Shown: positions 10,796-23,150 of the stretch, in pieces
Numbering within the stretch: position 1 is the first letter of the stretch
Layout of the letters: each line of letters opens with the position of its first letter
The notes under the pieces: generated by a model
Told to the model about the DNA's origin: nothing
Seen by the model: the letters and a program-made list of their open reading frames with translations, nothing else
Database searches by the model: none
Made by a program: the position numbers and the translations under genes
NCBI RefSeq assembly: GCF_015706575.1
Contig: NW_024037058.1
Location: forward strand, 2,163,754-2,227,753
Source of the DNA: Patiria miniata
Lineage: Eukaryota > Echinodermata > Asteroidea > Valvatida > Asterinidae
Length of the DNA: 64,000 nt
Reading direction: 5' to 3'

Positions 10796-11566
10796 CGGGC
10801 CGATGGTTCACTTGGACACTCTGTGTACAGGAAACCCACACATACAGACCGATACCTTAATGCTCATTCATTCCACCCACCGTCAGTAAAAACCTTGGTA
10901 AACAGCACCCTACTTCGAAGGGCACACATCATCACAGAACACCTACCATCCGAATTGAAGCCTCCTCAATAAAGTGCTAAGAGACAATGGGTACAGACCT
11001 AAAAATCAAAACTTCGCACCGAATGCTAACTAGTCTCAGATCCCGAACACATCTGACATGCTGACTGCCATCCTTCCATACATTGGCCATGCATCACACA
11101 AGATATAGCGTTCCCTCCGTGAAGCGGATATTAAGGTCTACTACCGAACCCGCAATAAACTAGAAACGAAATTGTACACCCACAAAGACAAACACAATGT
11201 GAGCATTCAAGCAGGAGTTTACCGAATTTCTTGCTCGTTTAGCAAAGTGTACACTGAGAAGACCGGCAGAGACCTTACTACCAGGCTTAAAGAACACATA
11301 CCTAGCTCACGGGCGCAGAGGGGAACTTAACAAATCTGCCTTTGTCAAACACTCTGCTGATTTAGATCATGTTGTTGATTGGGAACAAGCGTAAATCATA
11401 GCCCCAGTGAAACATTGGTACACCCGTCGTATCAGAGAAGCTATTGAGATCCACAAACATGATACTGTACCACAAGACATCGGCTATTTCATTAGCAACA
11501 TATGGCATTCACTAATACCAAGTTGCAACACTCATGGCTCACAGCCAACTGACACACTGAGCAAGC

Positions 11567-12355
11567 AGCACCCGATTTCACGAAGCGCTGCCGAGTTGCA
11601 ACTCGAGTTACGACGTGTAACACGCCGCAACTCGCGACGCATCGTATCATCCATTTCACGAAAGTCGCGATGTGTTGAACGCATCGTAAGTTCCTTGACA
11701 ACGGCTTAAAACATGTTGCAAGTTACGACGTGTCTAGTGGTCATCGCAAAATAAGAAGAGTCATTTTTCTAAGACAGTTTTAAGCCATAAACATCACATA
11801 AACGAGATTATAATAGCGAGGCAATGTGTGTAAAGTTGCAAATAGAAAATTAATTGAATAATTATGAATGAGACCGGAATATTAGAGTTGAAATTTCAAA
11901 GTACCTATACACAGGCATGCAACTGGGAAATCACAAAAAAAGAGGAAATTCAAATTTTTCCCAGACTTTCTATTTTCAATGGCACACATGGGAGGTAAAA
12001 AAAAGAGGAAATCAGCTGATCCGAGGAAAAGTTGCATGCCTGTATACAGTCCAATGAGAGCTTGTTTTCCTTCAAAATTGCATCGCACGGCCGCCATTTT
12101 GTTTTACGTTTTAACAAATTTCCAGCTGAGATCCGACGAATTTTTGTTATATTGACGACTATTTACTGTACGCTGACTAAATACATAAAACAGTCATCGA
12201 GTTGTGCTATAAATACACCTATGAAGCATCGCAGTTACGACGTGTTTTATGAAATGAATCGCAGGGCACGTCCAGCTGCGTCGCATCGTAGAGATACGAC
12301 GCGTCGCATCGCTGTGATGCATCATAAGTTACAAAAAGTTTGATGAAATCAGGTG
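11567..12355. mobile_element. MITE with GCACC-GATTTCA ends inside the Penelope fossil
   Basis: The left end GCACCCGATTTCACGAAGC and the right end TGATGAAATCAGGTGC are inverted. The subterminal regions hold scattered tacgacg and cgcatcg motifs in opposite orientation. The centre carries a nested smaller MITE. Confidence 0.55.
11893..12047. mobile_element. Small nested MITE, CAGGCATGCAACT ends
   Basis: CAGGCATGCAACT and AGTTGCATGCCTG form perfect 13 bp inverted ends around about 130 bp with two agaggaaat blocks. TATAC flanks both sides and is a likely target duplication. Confidence 0.65.
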
Positions 12356-12547
12356 CAGGACACTCAGCGGGCATCCCAGCCCAACACAATGCACAGTGCT
12401 CACAGCCAACTGACACACCCGAACGAGCAGGGCATCCCACTCCCAACACAATGCCCAATAGACAACCAATCAGAATCTACCAACATAAGCACTCCCAATC
12501 CTAACACAGCGTACTTCTCTTAATATAGCCCACAACTCTCTTCATTC

Positions 12548-12592
12548 TCCTGACGATGAATAGAGCAGGCTAGTGGAAACGTTGAGACCAAA
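12548..12592 (+). ncRNA. Hammerhead-ribozyme-like motif of the Penelope fossil (candidate)
   Basis: CTGACGA (fits CUGANGA) is followed about 19 bases later by GAAAC, the two conserved core strings of type I hammerhead ribozymes known from Penelope-like elements. A convincing stem II between them is not seen, so this copy may be decayed or coincidental. Confidence 0.25.
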
Positions 12593-12799
12593 GACAAGTT
12601 CTTTTAGAACTTAAAGCAGGACTGTTCTTATCAGAACAAAACTACATAGCGAAAGTTGATAATAAACAGGACAAGTTCATTTCAGAACTAAATATCTTCT
12701 AAGCAGTAGTTATTACCACATGGTGTTACCGCAAACCGAAACGATACCGATACTCCACCATGCAAAGCCTAAAATCTCATACTGGTGATTCTTCCCGTG

Positions 12800-14485
12800 G
12801 ATCTACGAAAACGAAAAATGGGTCCAGCTAGCTACAGATGTCATTTTCACCATCCCCCATGAAACCGGGAGGCCTTTTCTGTCTGGCCACTTGGTTTAGC
12901 GGATTAATTTTCATGGTACTGCTTGGTTGATATGAAAGTGCTCCGTGACTGGGGCATGGCATATACGGACTCGGAAAGTCGCCGTTGATTACCTGGTTTT
13001 CGTCGAGTCTGGTCCTGCTTGGCAACCGGAACTTCCCGGCAAAAAAATCGGGACCCAGCAGCAGAGATGCCTGAGGGTCTGCTTGAAAAAAAAAACCCAG
13101 GAACTGGGTCTGCTTGAAAAAAAACAGGAACGGCTGCTTGGAAAAAAAAAAGTAACTTTTTTTGTGTGTGTGAAAAAGCCACTCCGAGTCCAACACAAAG
13201 TCCCTGTTTTCATCTTTATCTTCCAGCCAAGCCCAGTTCTGTTTATTTTTTAACTTTGCTTCTATGGCGTTCAAGCTGTCGGTTTGTTCAATCACTTTGA
13301 CTTTTTCCATATTCCTAATATTAATTTTGCCTACCGAATTTCCAAGTAATATTGGACATGAAACATGCATGATTCCACAACACTGATCGGAAACCACTGA
13401 CAACTGAAATGATAGACTTGATTTCCAGGCTGAATGCTACCTGTGCTTAGCGCACAACACGCCCGCAGGTGGTGAAGCACACGCGAGGCGCCGTTGTATA
13501 CTGCGTGCAAGTACATTGCCTGCCTGTACCGCATGCAGGCTCAGCAACAACAAAGACGTTGTGCCGTGTGTGCACCTAAATGTACTAAATCGAGAGCGCT
13601 AACGAGGTAAAAATCAACGCATTTCCACAGGTTTTCTTCTCTTTTTTCCGATTTATTTTGACGGCCGGAAAAACTGGAATTGTGTGAGATTTAAACAAAA
13701 AACCTGAATTCCGGTTAAAACCAAAAAAATGGCATCTCTGCAGAAGAAGGAGTGATTCCATGCATTTTTCTGTACGAGATCTGAGCAACCTGTTTCATGG
13801 ACATGCACATGGTTTTATCACGATACTCTGAATGAACTAAGAAGAAGGATGTTGTGTGTAATCCAAACCAAGAAGGCCAATCCACTTTCTTCAAGGTGTC
13901 TTCCAGCTATTTCTGGTTTGGTCGGCTAAAAGTACTTTTGTGAAACTTGATCCTATCCTGTCTGTAGTCAGCTTATCTTTGGCTGGGTGAGGAACGGCAG
14001 GGGCAGACAAGTAGTTTTCAAAATATTTTGTAGGAAAGCGAAATACGAGCTTGACTGTTTGTCAAACGATTTCCATTTCTTAGCTTCGGCCACAGATTGG
14101 ATGTACTTGGTGCAATATTGATCCAAGGGTAAAATTGGAAAGGGTGAAGCTTTCCAGGTAGTGGCCCTGGTGCCGTTCAGCGCTTAAAGGATTGCCGAGG
14201 TGGAGGCTCATGTTCCTCTTTGCCTGTGTCTGGTATGCCAAGAACACGGATCACATCCTGTTGGACCAGACGGAGTTACGTTTCCAAGGGAGAGAGATGT
14301 CGTGCATCAATAACATCTTCATCAGATGAACCTTGGTCTCTGGAACATGCCTCAGCTTGACCAGTGGAATTCCCACCGCCACGTGGGGGCTATGTGGATC
14401 TCACATCTCCTACTGTCAAATCTTCATCTGAATCAGAAAAATTTTACTGATGAGAGAATGTAGATAGTTGGCAGTGAGGCAGGGG
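12800..14485 (-). mobile_element. DIRS-type retroelement fossil, gag fragment
   Basis: Minus-strand reading gives short blocks matching the gag-like region of the DIRS copy at 14.6-21.5 kb, for example YIQSVAEAKKWKSFDKQSS beside ADSKKWTAFNKRSA. It is broken with many interruptions, both ends are missing, and a MITE lies inside (about 13063-13741). An older, more diverged copy. Confidence 0.6.
13063..13741. mobile_element. hAT-like MITE, CAGAGATGCC ends
   Basis: CAGAGATGCC at the left and GGCATCTCTG at the right are perfect 10 bp inverted ends. The flanks (CCCAGCAG and CAGAAGAA) do not give a clean target duplication. The interior has several tgcttgaaaaaaaa repeats and no coding sequence. Confidence 0.5.
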
Positions 14486-14489
14486 GGCG

Positions 14490-14580
14490 ACTCACTCAGT
14501 GGCCCGATTTGCAACACTCGCAAATCCCCAGTTGCCAGTATTCAACAGCAGGTTCGCCGAACCACTTTCAGCAGGTGTCC
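14490..14580 (+). mobile_element. Plus-strand tyrosine-recombinase retroelement fossil, left remnant
   Basis: The plus strand encodes ANPQLPVFNSRFAEPLSAG, a stretch typical of the region after RNase H in DIRS-type elements. It lies immediately before the minus-strand DIRS copy. A plus-strand recombinase region resumes at 21500, so the minus-strand DIRS appears to sit inside this older element. Confidence 0.5.
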
Positions 14581-14590
14581 CCCCCCCCCC

Positions 14591-14875
14591 CACAGAAGTG
14601 TGGGACGAGTCTACGAGTGATACTTACCCAAATAGCTACTACATATGCATATTTATTCAGCCGACAGGCTCAAACGCTAAAAGATTTAATCAACCAACGA
14701 GCGCCCTCTCGGGGCCTACCCATTATGCTAAGTCATGAATCCGCCATTATACTTCCTCTTTTTTCCCTCGCGCACTAAAGGTGAAAAACCATCGCAACGC
14801 GAGCCGAGAGTGGGGAGGAGGGCGGGAAGCTATTTGGGTAAGTATCACTCATAGACTCGTCCCACACTTCTGTGG
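14591..14875. repeat. Palindromic terminal unit of the DIRS copy, bounded by C and G runs
   Basis: A unit of about 285 bp with 45 bp inverted ends (CACAGAAGTGTGGGACGAGT and its complement) is flanked by a C run on the left (14578-14590) and a G run of about 29 on the right. Its first 170 bp are the complement of the 5' end of the element, as expected for the internal complementary region of DIRS elements. An equivalent unit occurs at 30403-30690. Confidence 0.7.
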
Positions 14876-16080
14876 GGGGGGGGGGGGGGGGGGGGGGGGG
14901 GGAGTCTACTTCATTCACTTACCCAAATAGCTACTACATATGCATAGAGTGGCACCGACAACCGGTGGCTGGGTAGGCGAGACGCCCTGAAATCAAATGG
15001 TTAAACAACAGTATATATATATATATACATAATGATTTAGACCATTTAGATTGAATATACATGGAAATGTATTACCTGCTTAGTTAGTCTCCTGGTCAGG
15101 CCGGGAAGGACTACTACGCAGGGTAGGGTTCATAGACGAAGACTGGTGTTGCGTCAGTACCGTCTTCCCCGTGTTCCCTCCAGTCTGGAGTACGTCACGT
15201 AGGTAGCAGGATGTGAATGTCGTTGCAGACTTCCAGCATGCTGCTTGAGAAATCTCTGAAATAGGGACCCCCCTAAAAAATGCCCAGGACGCCGCTACGG
15301 TACGTACGTCATGGGCTCGGACAAGGCCTTGGACAGAAGCATCCTTTTTGGATGGCCAGTCCGCATTTGCGAATTTGATAGCAGCTACTACCCAACGCGC
15401 AATGGTGTCCCTTGAGGCGGGGCCATGTGGCTTTATGGTTGTAATAAAGAGCTGCATGCATTTACCTTAGTGCGTGCCAGATACCATTTTAGGGCGCGCA
15501 CCGGGCACCATAATTTGTCTGAGGGGACAGAGGAGGTCGACTCTATTTTGGGGAGGAAAATATCAGGAGGGCTAAAACTTTGGGATCAGGCGGACCCCAC
15601 CTGGTTCCCAGCGGATATGTCCCAAATCTAAAGTCAGCGCATGGATCTCGCTGCTTCGCCTAGCAGTAGCCGCGGCGTGCAGGAAGGCCAACTTTATAGA
15701 TACATGAATAAGGGGTGCTTGGCCCAAGGGCTCGTATGGAGCCTTGGCCAAAATGTTCAGGACCTGACCCAGATCCCAGGATGGGACAAATTGGCTCTGA
15801 ACAATAACAGTAGAAATTCTGAACAATAGTTTAAAGAAGCACAGAGCGGATCCACAGTCTGTTCTGCGCACCACCTACTATAATGTCGTAGTCGACTGTC
15901 ATAGATTCGTCGTGTTGAGAGACGACGTCCCTTTGCGGCCAGGGCTGCAGCGTCTTCAGAAAGACCTGCTGCTCGGTAAGCACGCTTGACAGTGGCCAGC
16001 ACGCTAAGTGGAGATCTCCCGGAGATGGGTGTCGGAACCGGGACTGAGGTTGAACGAGTAGGTCGTGACGATCTGGGAGG

Positions 16081-17292
16081 ATTAGAGGGGAGCCCACTAG
16101 GAGCCTCACCAGTCGGGGAAACCAGGGCTGACGCGGCCAAAAGGGGGCGATCAGCAGGATCTTGCATCTGTCTCTCTCCAGTTTCCCGATGACCTTTGTA
16201 AGGATTGAGATCGGAGGGAAGGCGTAAGCGAACATGTTTGTCCAGTCTATTGATAGTGCGTCCGAGGCCCATGCATGAGGCTGATGGGCTCTCGAGCAGA
16301 ACACCGGGAGCTGAGTGTTGATTGCTGAGGCGAACAGGTCTATGTGTGGACGACCTAGGATCGAGAAGATCTGACTTACGATCCTCCTGTTCAATGACCA
16401 CTCCGTGGGAACTACTTTGCCCCTGGAGAGAGAGTCCGCTATGTCGTTTTCCGCACCAGGAATGTGAATGGCGAGTAGATCGACTTTGTGTCTGAGTAGC
16501 CACTGAAACATTTCCCAAGTCCGGTAGCACAGCTGGGGTGATCTTGTACCGCCCTGTTTTTGTTGATATATGCTACCACTGTCGTGTTGTCGGTCTTGAT
16601 TAGAACAGACCGGCCCACTACGTCTGCTTGAAAGTGGTGTAGGGCATTGACTACAGCCTGGAGTTCTAGAACATTGATATGTAGGGATTAGAGGGGAGCC
16701 CACTAGGAGCCTCACCAGTCGGGGAAACCAGGGCTGACGCGGCCAAAAGGGGGCGATCAGCAGGATCTTGCATCTGTCTCTCTCCAGTTTCCCGATGACC
16801 TTTGTAAGGATTGAGATCGGAGGGAAGGCGTAAGCGAACATGTTTGTCCAGTCTATTGATAGTGCGTCCGAGGCCCATGCATGAGGCTGATGGGCTCTCG
16901 AGCAGAACACCGGGAGCTGAGTGTTGATTGCTGAGGCGAACAGGTCTATGTGTGGACGACCTAGGATCGAGAAGATCTGACTTACGATCCTCCTGTTCAA
17001 TGACCACTCCGTGGGAACTACTTTGCCCCTGGAGAGAGAGTCCGCTATGTCGTTTTCCGCACCAGGAATGTGAATGGCGAGTAGATCGACTTTGTGTCTG
17101 AGTAGCCACTGAAACATTTCCCAAGTCCGGTAGCACAGCTGGGGTGATCTTGTACCGCCCTGTTTTTGTTGATATATGCTACCACTGTCGTGTTGTCGGT
17201 CTTGATTAGAACAGACCGGCCCACTACGTCTGCTTGAAAGTGGTGTAGGGCATTGACTACAGCCTGGAGTTCTAGAACATTGATATGTAGGG
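16081..17292. repeat. 606 bp tandem duplication inside the DIRS copy
   Basis: Bases 16081-16686 and 16687-17292 are the same sequence by eye, in direct order with no spacer. The unit length is exactly 606. It covers part of the RNase H to recombinase interval. Confidence 0.85.
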
Positions 17293-20200
17293 ACCGAGTG
17301 TTGTCGTCCCAAGTGCCTGCAGCTTGTCGAGGGGGAAGGGAGGCTCCCCAGCCCTCGTTGGAGGCGTCGGTGGAGATTATGACGTGAGGATCCCCTCTGG
17401 GGAAGCTCCGTCCGCACCGAATGTTCTGTTCCAATAACCACCACCGAAGGTGTGGCCGAATGACTTTGTCGATCGAGACCAATAGAGAGATTGGATCTGT
17501 CTTTGGTCTGTAATGTGCCAGAAGATGCATTTGCAAAGGACGCATCCTCAGTCTGCACCATGGAACCAGGTCCACTAAGCTGGCCATGAACTCTAGAAGT
17601 TTCAGCCAAGCTTGCGCTGGAGCGACTTGAACGGATAGGAAAAGTTTGAGGCACTTCCGCAGGCTGGTAACACGTTCCCCTGTGGGGACGGCTATGCCCC
17701 TGCGTAGATCGATCTCTGCTCCCAGGAAAGTGATTTCCTGGGACGGGATTAGGTGGGACTTCTTCTCGTTGATGATGAAGCCTAGCCTCGTCGTCAACGT
17801 ATACGTTTCCCAAATTCTGAGCAGTCTGGCCTTCTGATTTTGCCACTATCAGCCAGTCGTCGAGATACATAAAAATCATTATATTTTCTCGTTGGAGACG
17901 TGATGCAACTGCCCGCACAACCCTGGTGAACACTCTTGGCGAGGTTGATAGCCCGAAGGGAAGGGCAGTGAACTCGTAAGTGCGCCCCTGATACCGGAAA
18001 CGAAGGAATCGGGAGTGCTCTTGGAAGATGGGGACGTGTAGGTACGCGTCTTTTAGGTCTAATGACGCTTCCTCACGCTGGTGTGGGTAATGACTCTAGA
18101 ACTACATGGAGAGTTTCCATTCGGAAACGTTTGGGTCTGACAAACTTGTTGAGCGGTTTCAGATTGATTATCGGCCGCCATTCGCCAGCCGCCTTCTTTG
18201 GTGTTAGAAAGAAGGAGGACAGGAAGCCTGTGAACTGCTCCATTGGTGGCACCAAGCGGACCACTCTCTTCTCGATGAGGGATGAGATCTCTTGTTCGAG
18301 AGCTAATTGTTTGTCTGTGTTTGTCGGAACCGGTGTTTCGCAAACACATATTTCCGACGGAGGGGTGCTTGTAAATTCTAGTTGATAGCCGTGGCTGACT
18401 ATAGAAAGCACCCATGCATCGGAGGTGATCTCTCTCCAGGGCCCTACAAAATTTCTGAGGCGACCCCCGACGGGCCCCAGTGTGGGGGTCGGCTCGGTAG
18501 GGGCGTCACTGCCGCCACCCAGAGCGGGGGGCTGATTGCCCACCGCCATGTCCCTGGCCGCTAAGTTGGCGTGCAGGGCAGAGTAGGGGCGTGGAGCTGA
18601 AACCATTGCACCAGCTGATGCCTTGGCCATTTGTTGGCGAAAGGGCTTGAATGGTTTCTTAAGGGCAGGGCGAAACGAGAGAGCACCCTTCGTTGCCTTC
18701 TTCCCAGAGAACTTGGGCTTGTTGGTGGCTGAAGGCTTCTTCAAGCTCAGTTTGTCTGCTGTCTCAATTCGTTTGGCTTCAACTTCCAGAACTTCCTGGA
18801 ATTTGCCTCCGAAAAGGTCTTTGCCCATAAGAGGAATGTCTTCCAACTTCTTCTTAGCGCCCTCGTGTGGTATGTAAAGTGCATCCATCACGTTAGTCCT
18901 ACGTGACTTGGCAGACAGCATAGAGATTCTCGTAAATTGGTCAAGAGAGAAACGGAGTATTTCGTCCAGACACTGGAAGGCTGCTGCTAACATATCGGCT
19001 GGAATTTGTGAATCTTCCTCACATGCGCAGACGATATATTCAGATAACAAGTAAAAAGGCGCTTGTTTGTGAGCCAAATCTAGCTGCCTCATCGACCTTC
19101 TTCATTGTATCCTCCATCTTTGTTCTAGTCTTATCGACAAATATTGACTTGGTCGGGGCTTTGCCGCTATCTCCAGTCAATTTGTCCTTGGCCGTATCCG
19201 GAATAGTAGGAACCGTAAAGAAATCATTTCGGTCCTTTTCTGGAAATTGGAAATAGGCTGCCGACCTTTTGTTGAAAGCCGTCCATTTCTTTGAATCGGC
19301 GATGCGTTGTATGCGATCCACTGGCATAGTTGGGAAAGCTGGATCCCGAGGTTCCTCTACGCCAGTCCGGTGTTTGAAAGAACAACGGGTGGTCTCTGGT
19401 TTACTGCTCTCTGGTAGTTGCAGTACCCGAACCATATCTCTTTGAACCAGCCTCAGCTGAGTCTCAAATGGCGAAAAATTGCCAGGGTCAGTGGCCTCAT
19501 CATCCCCAGAGCGCTCATCTTTTGAGTGAGTGGAAGGGGGGTGAATATCATCGACATCTATGTCAGGAGCATCTTGAACAGAAGTGCCCAAATTCATAGA
19601 TGGGTGTAAAGACATTCCCGCCTGTGATCTCGAGGGCGCCCAATCGCGGCCAGGAGTAGGTGGATTATCTGAGCAGACACTGATGGCAACCCCAGGATCT
19701 GGGGGCCCAGTGTGTTCCCCTCTCATCCCGCCCGAATTCGGCAGGATTGCGCCCGGATCCGGCTGAATTAAGCCTGGATCCGGCCGGATCGCGCCCGGAT
19801 TCGGCTGGATTGGACCCGGATCCGGCCGGATCACACCCGGATCCAGCAGGATTAGACCCGGATTTTGGTCCGGAAATGTGGCCGCCGGGAGTGACCTCTG
19901 AGTCACCGCTGGGGCCGATCTCCATTGTTGTTGTTTAGTGAGGGCTGCTAGCGAAACGTTGATGTCCTGGTAAGCTTTTAGAAAGATTTCCGTGGATATA
20001 CCTTTGTTTTTCTTTTTCCGATGCGTCGACTAACGGGGGGAATCCCCTGAAGAAGACGGCGCTGCCTTGTGTTTCCTTTTCTTACTTGGGTGACTTGATT
20101 CACTGGATGAAAACTCCGATAATATCCTGGGAATTCCGGAGCATTGATCAAAGAATGATGTTGACTGCGAGTCTGTGGCCCGAATTGGGGGAGGAGGCAA

Positions 20201-21499
20201 GTCAGTCACCGCGAGTCCTGCCCATTCCGCACGGGTGGAAGCAGGAAGCTCGGAGCGCGATGAACGCGCAGACGGGACCGGTGAGGATTGAATCCTTTTA
20301 CCACTCCGTGACTGGTCGTCCCCGAGGATTGCTGGAGCCAGCAGACCGGGAGGACGAGGTGAAGAAATTCCCGTGAAACCACGGGAAATCGACGCCGGGT
20401 TGCTAGGTGACGCCGGGCGAGGCGGCCGAGGGAAGGGAACAGCCAGCGGCCGATATACCCACGAATATCTCGCCGCTATCTCGTTTGTCGCCGCACTGCC
20501 GAGATAGCTTAGGACGGGCGAGGGGCAGGGAACGACCTCTGTCGATATACCCAACGAAACGTCCTTTTCTAGCTTACTAGCTCCCGAGCTAGCTGAAACA
20601 GTCAGGGGGCAAGGGAACAACCTCTGTCGATATACCTCCACTGTACTCGTCTCGCTAGGCCCTAGCTCACCGCGAGCTTAGGGGAAACGAACGGAGAACA
20701 GGGAACGGCCGAAACTGCTGTATTCTTCGAAACGTTACGCTAGTCCCCTGAACGGCCGAAAGTCTGACTTCCGGAACAGGGGCCCCACGTGTGGGGCGAC
20801 TAGCAGACCTTGTGGAGAATAACCGCACTTCTCTCCGGGGATATACGACGCACTGTCTCCCCTAAAGGTCTTTACGGATTCGTCCGTCTATGGAGTCATA
20901 AACGAAATGCACTGCTTTTTTTTTTTCTTTTTTTTTTGACAAAGAAATATTATTATTAGATAACTGTACAACAGAAATAATAATAATAACTCAGGAAAGC
21001 CGACTCGGCTAAAAGGGGATTGCACTCGATCCCAAAGGGAGAACCCATGATGCCTACCCGGCACTGGGCTAGTCCCGCGGTGCCGACCTGGCCCGCCGCA
21101 CACGGTGTCAGACAAAGGCTGAAAAGCCTGCTACGCCACGTGAAAGAAAAACGAAAGCAAAATGACTCCAAAATGACTCCAAATGAGAACTACTTAACTC
21201 AAACCAAACTCTACAGTATTTTACACAACTCACTTAGTTGATAAATTCTATAAAACAGAAACTCTTAAAGCGAAAATCGTACAAAAACTCGTCAAAAGGC
21301 GAGAGCAAAATTTTTTGCTTCTGCACCATGCCGTCGCTAGAAAAAAAGAGGAAGCATAATGGTGGATTCATGACGTAGCATAATGGGTAGGCCCCGAGAG
21401 GGCGCTCGTTGGTTGATTAAATCTTTTAGCGTTTGAGCCTGTCGGCTGAATAAATATGCATATGTAGTAGCTATTTGGGTAAGTGAATGAAGTAGACTG

Positions 21500-22680
21500 G
21501 ACGCTTCGCACAAAAAGACTGGTCCACAAACAACAACTTTTGCAACCCACCATTTCACCTGCTGCCGCAGGTACTAAATGTCATCGAAGCGACTCGAGCA
21601 TGGGCAACAATAATTGCACCGCACTGGCCAGCACAGTCGTGGTTTCAACGCCTTACAAGCACGTTAGTTTGTCCTCCGCTAAAAGTTCCAAAGTGCAACA
21701 TATTCATTCCAAATTGCGGACAACCAGAACCCTGGACAGTGTATGCCGGGCGCGTATGTGGAGGCAATCACTAAGTGCACAACGGTGGTCAAAACGAGCC
21801 ACTCTACAACTTCCTCTATGTCTAGCCCCGACAACTCTTGCTGCTTACAACAGGTCGATTCGGAAGCTCCACTGTTTTTGCCACGACAGGAAATTGGATT
21901 TCCCTCCCATGCAGCCAGATATCATAGCTGATTTTCTGTGTTCAATTGCCGACAATTCTGATACGCCTAGGTCACAACTAATAATTGCCCAAGCTGCCTT
22001 TGGACATATGTATCATGCATACGGTTTGCACAACCCTCTGGAATTGGTTCCAATCCAACTGCTAATCACAGCACTCGTCAAATCTGGCACACAGAAACCA
22101 ATGACTAAATCCAGAGTGATTCCGGTTGAGCCATTCTCTGACTTATTTTGTCACTGGCAGGACAGTGAATCACTCAGTATCAAGCAGCTGCGTTTGAAAA
22201 CTATTACTTTAATGGCTCTTACTCTTATGCTCTGACCATCGGACAGTTTGATACAAACACACTTGGTACATCTTATATTTTATTATTATTATATTTTCAA
22301 CTGATAATGTAATATTTACTGATACAGGTGTGGATGAGATTGTGTTCCACGGTATTAAGAATGACACAGCTCGTTTAGGGTTTCAGGTTCTAATGCAACC
22401 GGTAAATAATACTAAATTAAATCCGGTGCAAGCTCTCAGTGATTACATTGTACGGACCCAATTGGTTCGACCCAAGGGAAACCCAGTATTTTTGTCATTA
22501 TTGCCCCCACATGGTCCCATCAGTGCGTCTACTGTTTCAAGCATCCTAAATGAAGCCATTCAATTGGCTGGCCTAGCAAATTTGGGATTTTCCGTCAAAA
22601 GTTTTAGGCCCACTGGTGCAACAGCTGCAATAGATCTAGGTCATGATCCAGAAATTACTATGCATCAGGGTCGCTGAAAA
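21500..22680 (+). mobile_element. Plus-strand tyrosine-recombinase retroelement fossil (Ngaro/DIRS type)
   Basis: The plus-strand translation contains LAPTTLAAYNRSIRKLHCFC and QPDIIADFLCSIADN, resembling the N-terminal half of a tyrosine recombinase. It later has SVKSFRPTGATAAIDLGHDP, the C-terminal active-site region of Ngaro/DIRS recombinases. It is broken in a few places. Its left continuation is at 14490-14580 beyond the inserted DIRS copy. An older insertion than the element it hosts. Confidence 0.75.
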
Positions 22681-22799
22681 ACAAGATCTGTGTTTTTATC
22701 ACTAGCGTCAATGTCTGTAGCTATTATGGGGTATGTTTCTTGAGTACCGGTACATGTACATGTATGTAGGTAGTACTGTTAATTTTCCTCTCTATTATG

Positions 22800-23150
22800 G
22801 CACATCCAATTAAAATGTTTGTATTTAACATTGTTTAATTGTCCAACTTATTGTTGTTGGTGTTGGCTATAATGGAGGTTTACAGAAATTGTAGTTTGCC
22901 AACACCCCAACACAGTAACAGCACCACCAAGCGCATTAAATGATGACCTGGATTACCATCCAGGTCAAAGGTCATCTTTGCCAGTTGAAAGTTTGTACTT
23001 GTTTATTGATTGATATGTGATTATTGTTGGCAGTGGCGAGACTGGGAAAGATAAGGCACATCCAATTAAAAATGTTTGTATTTAACATTGTTTAATTGTC
23101 CAACTTAACGTTGTTGGTGTTGGCTATAACGGAGGTTTACAGAAAGTATG
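22800..23150 (+). repeat. 95 bp direct repeat, two copies
   Basis: The block ggcacatccaattaaaa, on through tggaggtttacagaaa, occurs at 22799-22890 and 23053-23147 with about 95 percent identity. The intervening 160 bp include GATGACCTGGATTACCATCC and a DR1 site. It may be a pair of short terminal repeats or a local duplication. The family was not recognised. Confidence 0.6.
22962..22974 (+). promoter_or_regulatory. DR1 nuclear-receptor site
   Basis: AGGTCAAAGGTCA is a perfect direct repeat of AGGTCA spaced by one base, the classic HNF4/RXR-type site. The upstream GATGACCTGG adds a partial inverted half-site. Activity is unknown. Confidence 0.4.

Larger units (their letters stand above)
10795..12720 (+). 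mobile_element. Penelope-like retroelement fossil
   Basis: The plus-strand translation shows [20 protein letters not shown], found at the end of the reverse-transcriptase region of Penelope-like elements. It is followed by a GIY-YIG endonuclease-like stretch (GVYRISCSFSKVYTEKTGRD). The 3' part has several GTTC-loop-GAAC mini-hairpins (about 12598, 12630, 12675), common in such elements. It is broken with several interruptions and is 5'-truncated. A MITE is inserted at about 11567-12355. Confidence 0.7.
14580..21500 (-). mobile_element. DIRS-type retroelement, long copy (broken)
   Basis: The most complete retroelement here. Inverted terminal repeats lie at 21345-21499 and 14904-14947 (TACCCAAATAGCTACTACAT). 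Parts in order on the minus strand are: leader and gag-like region (about 20640-18480; Pro-Asp-Pro-Gly repeats near 19860-19700, nuclear-type basic KKRKHK near 20070), reverse transcriptase with YLDD (about 18460-17600), RNase H (about 17480-16700) and tyrosine recombinase (about 16000-15100). It is broken, with a handful of interruptions. Long open stretches and close similarity to the 30.4 kb copy suggest a fairly recent insertion. All parts are on the same strand as IDS. Confidence 0.88.

Noticed and set aside
14874-14902. Long G run as a possible G-quadruplex switch
   Set aside because: Homopolymer length is unreliable in assemblies, and the run is better explained as a junction of the DIRS terminal unit.
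15831-17933. 700-residue open frame as a possible host gene
   Set aside because: It contains YLDD and RNase H blocks and an internal 606 bp duplication; it belongs to the DIRS retroelement.
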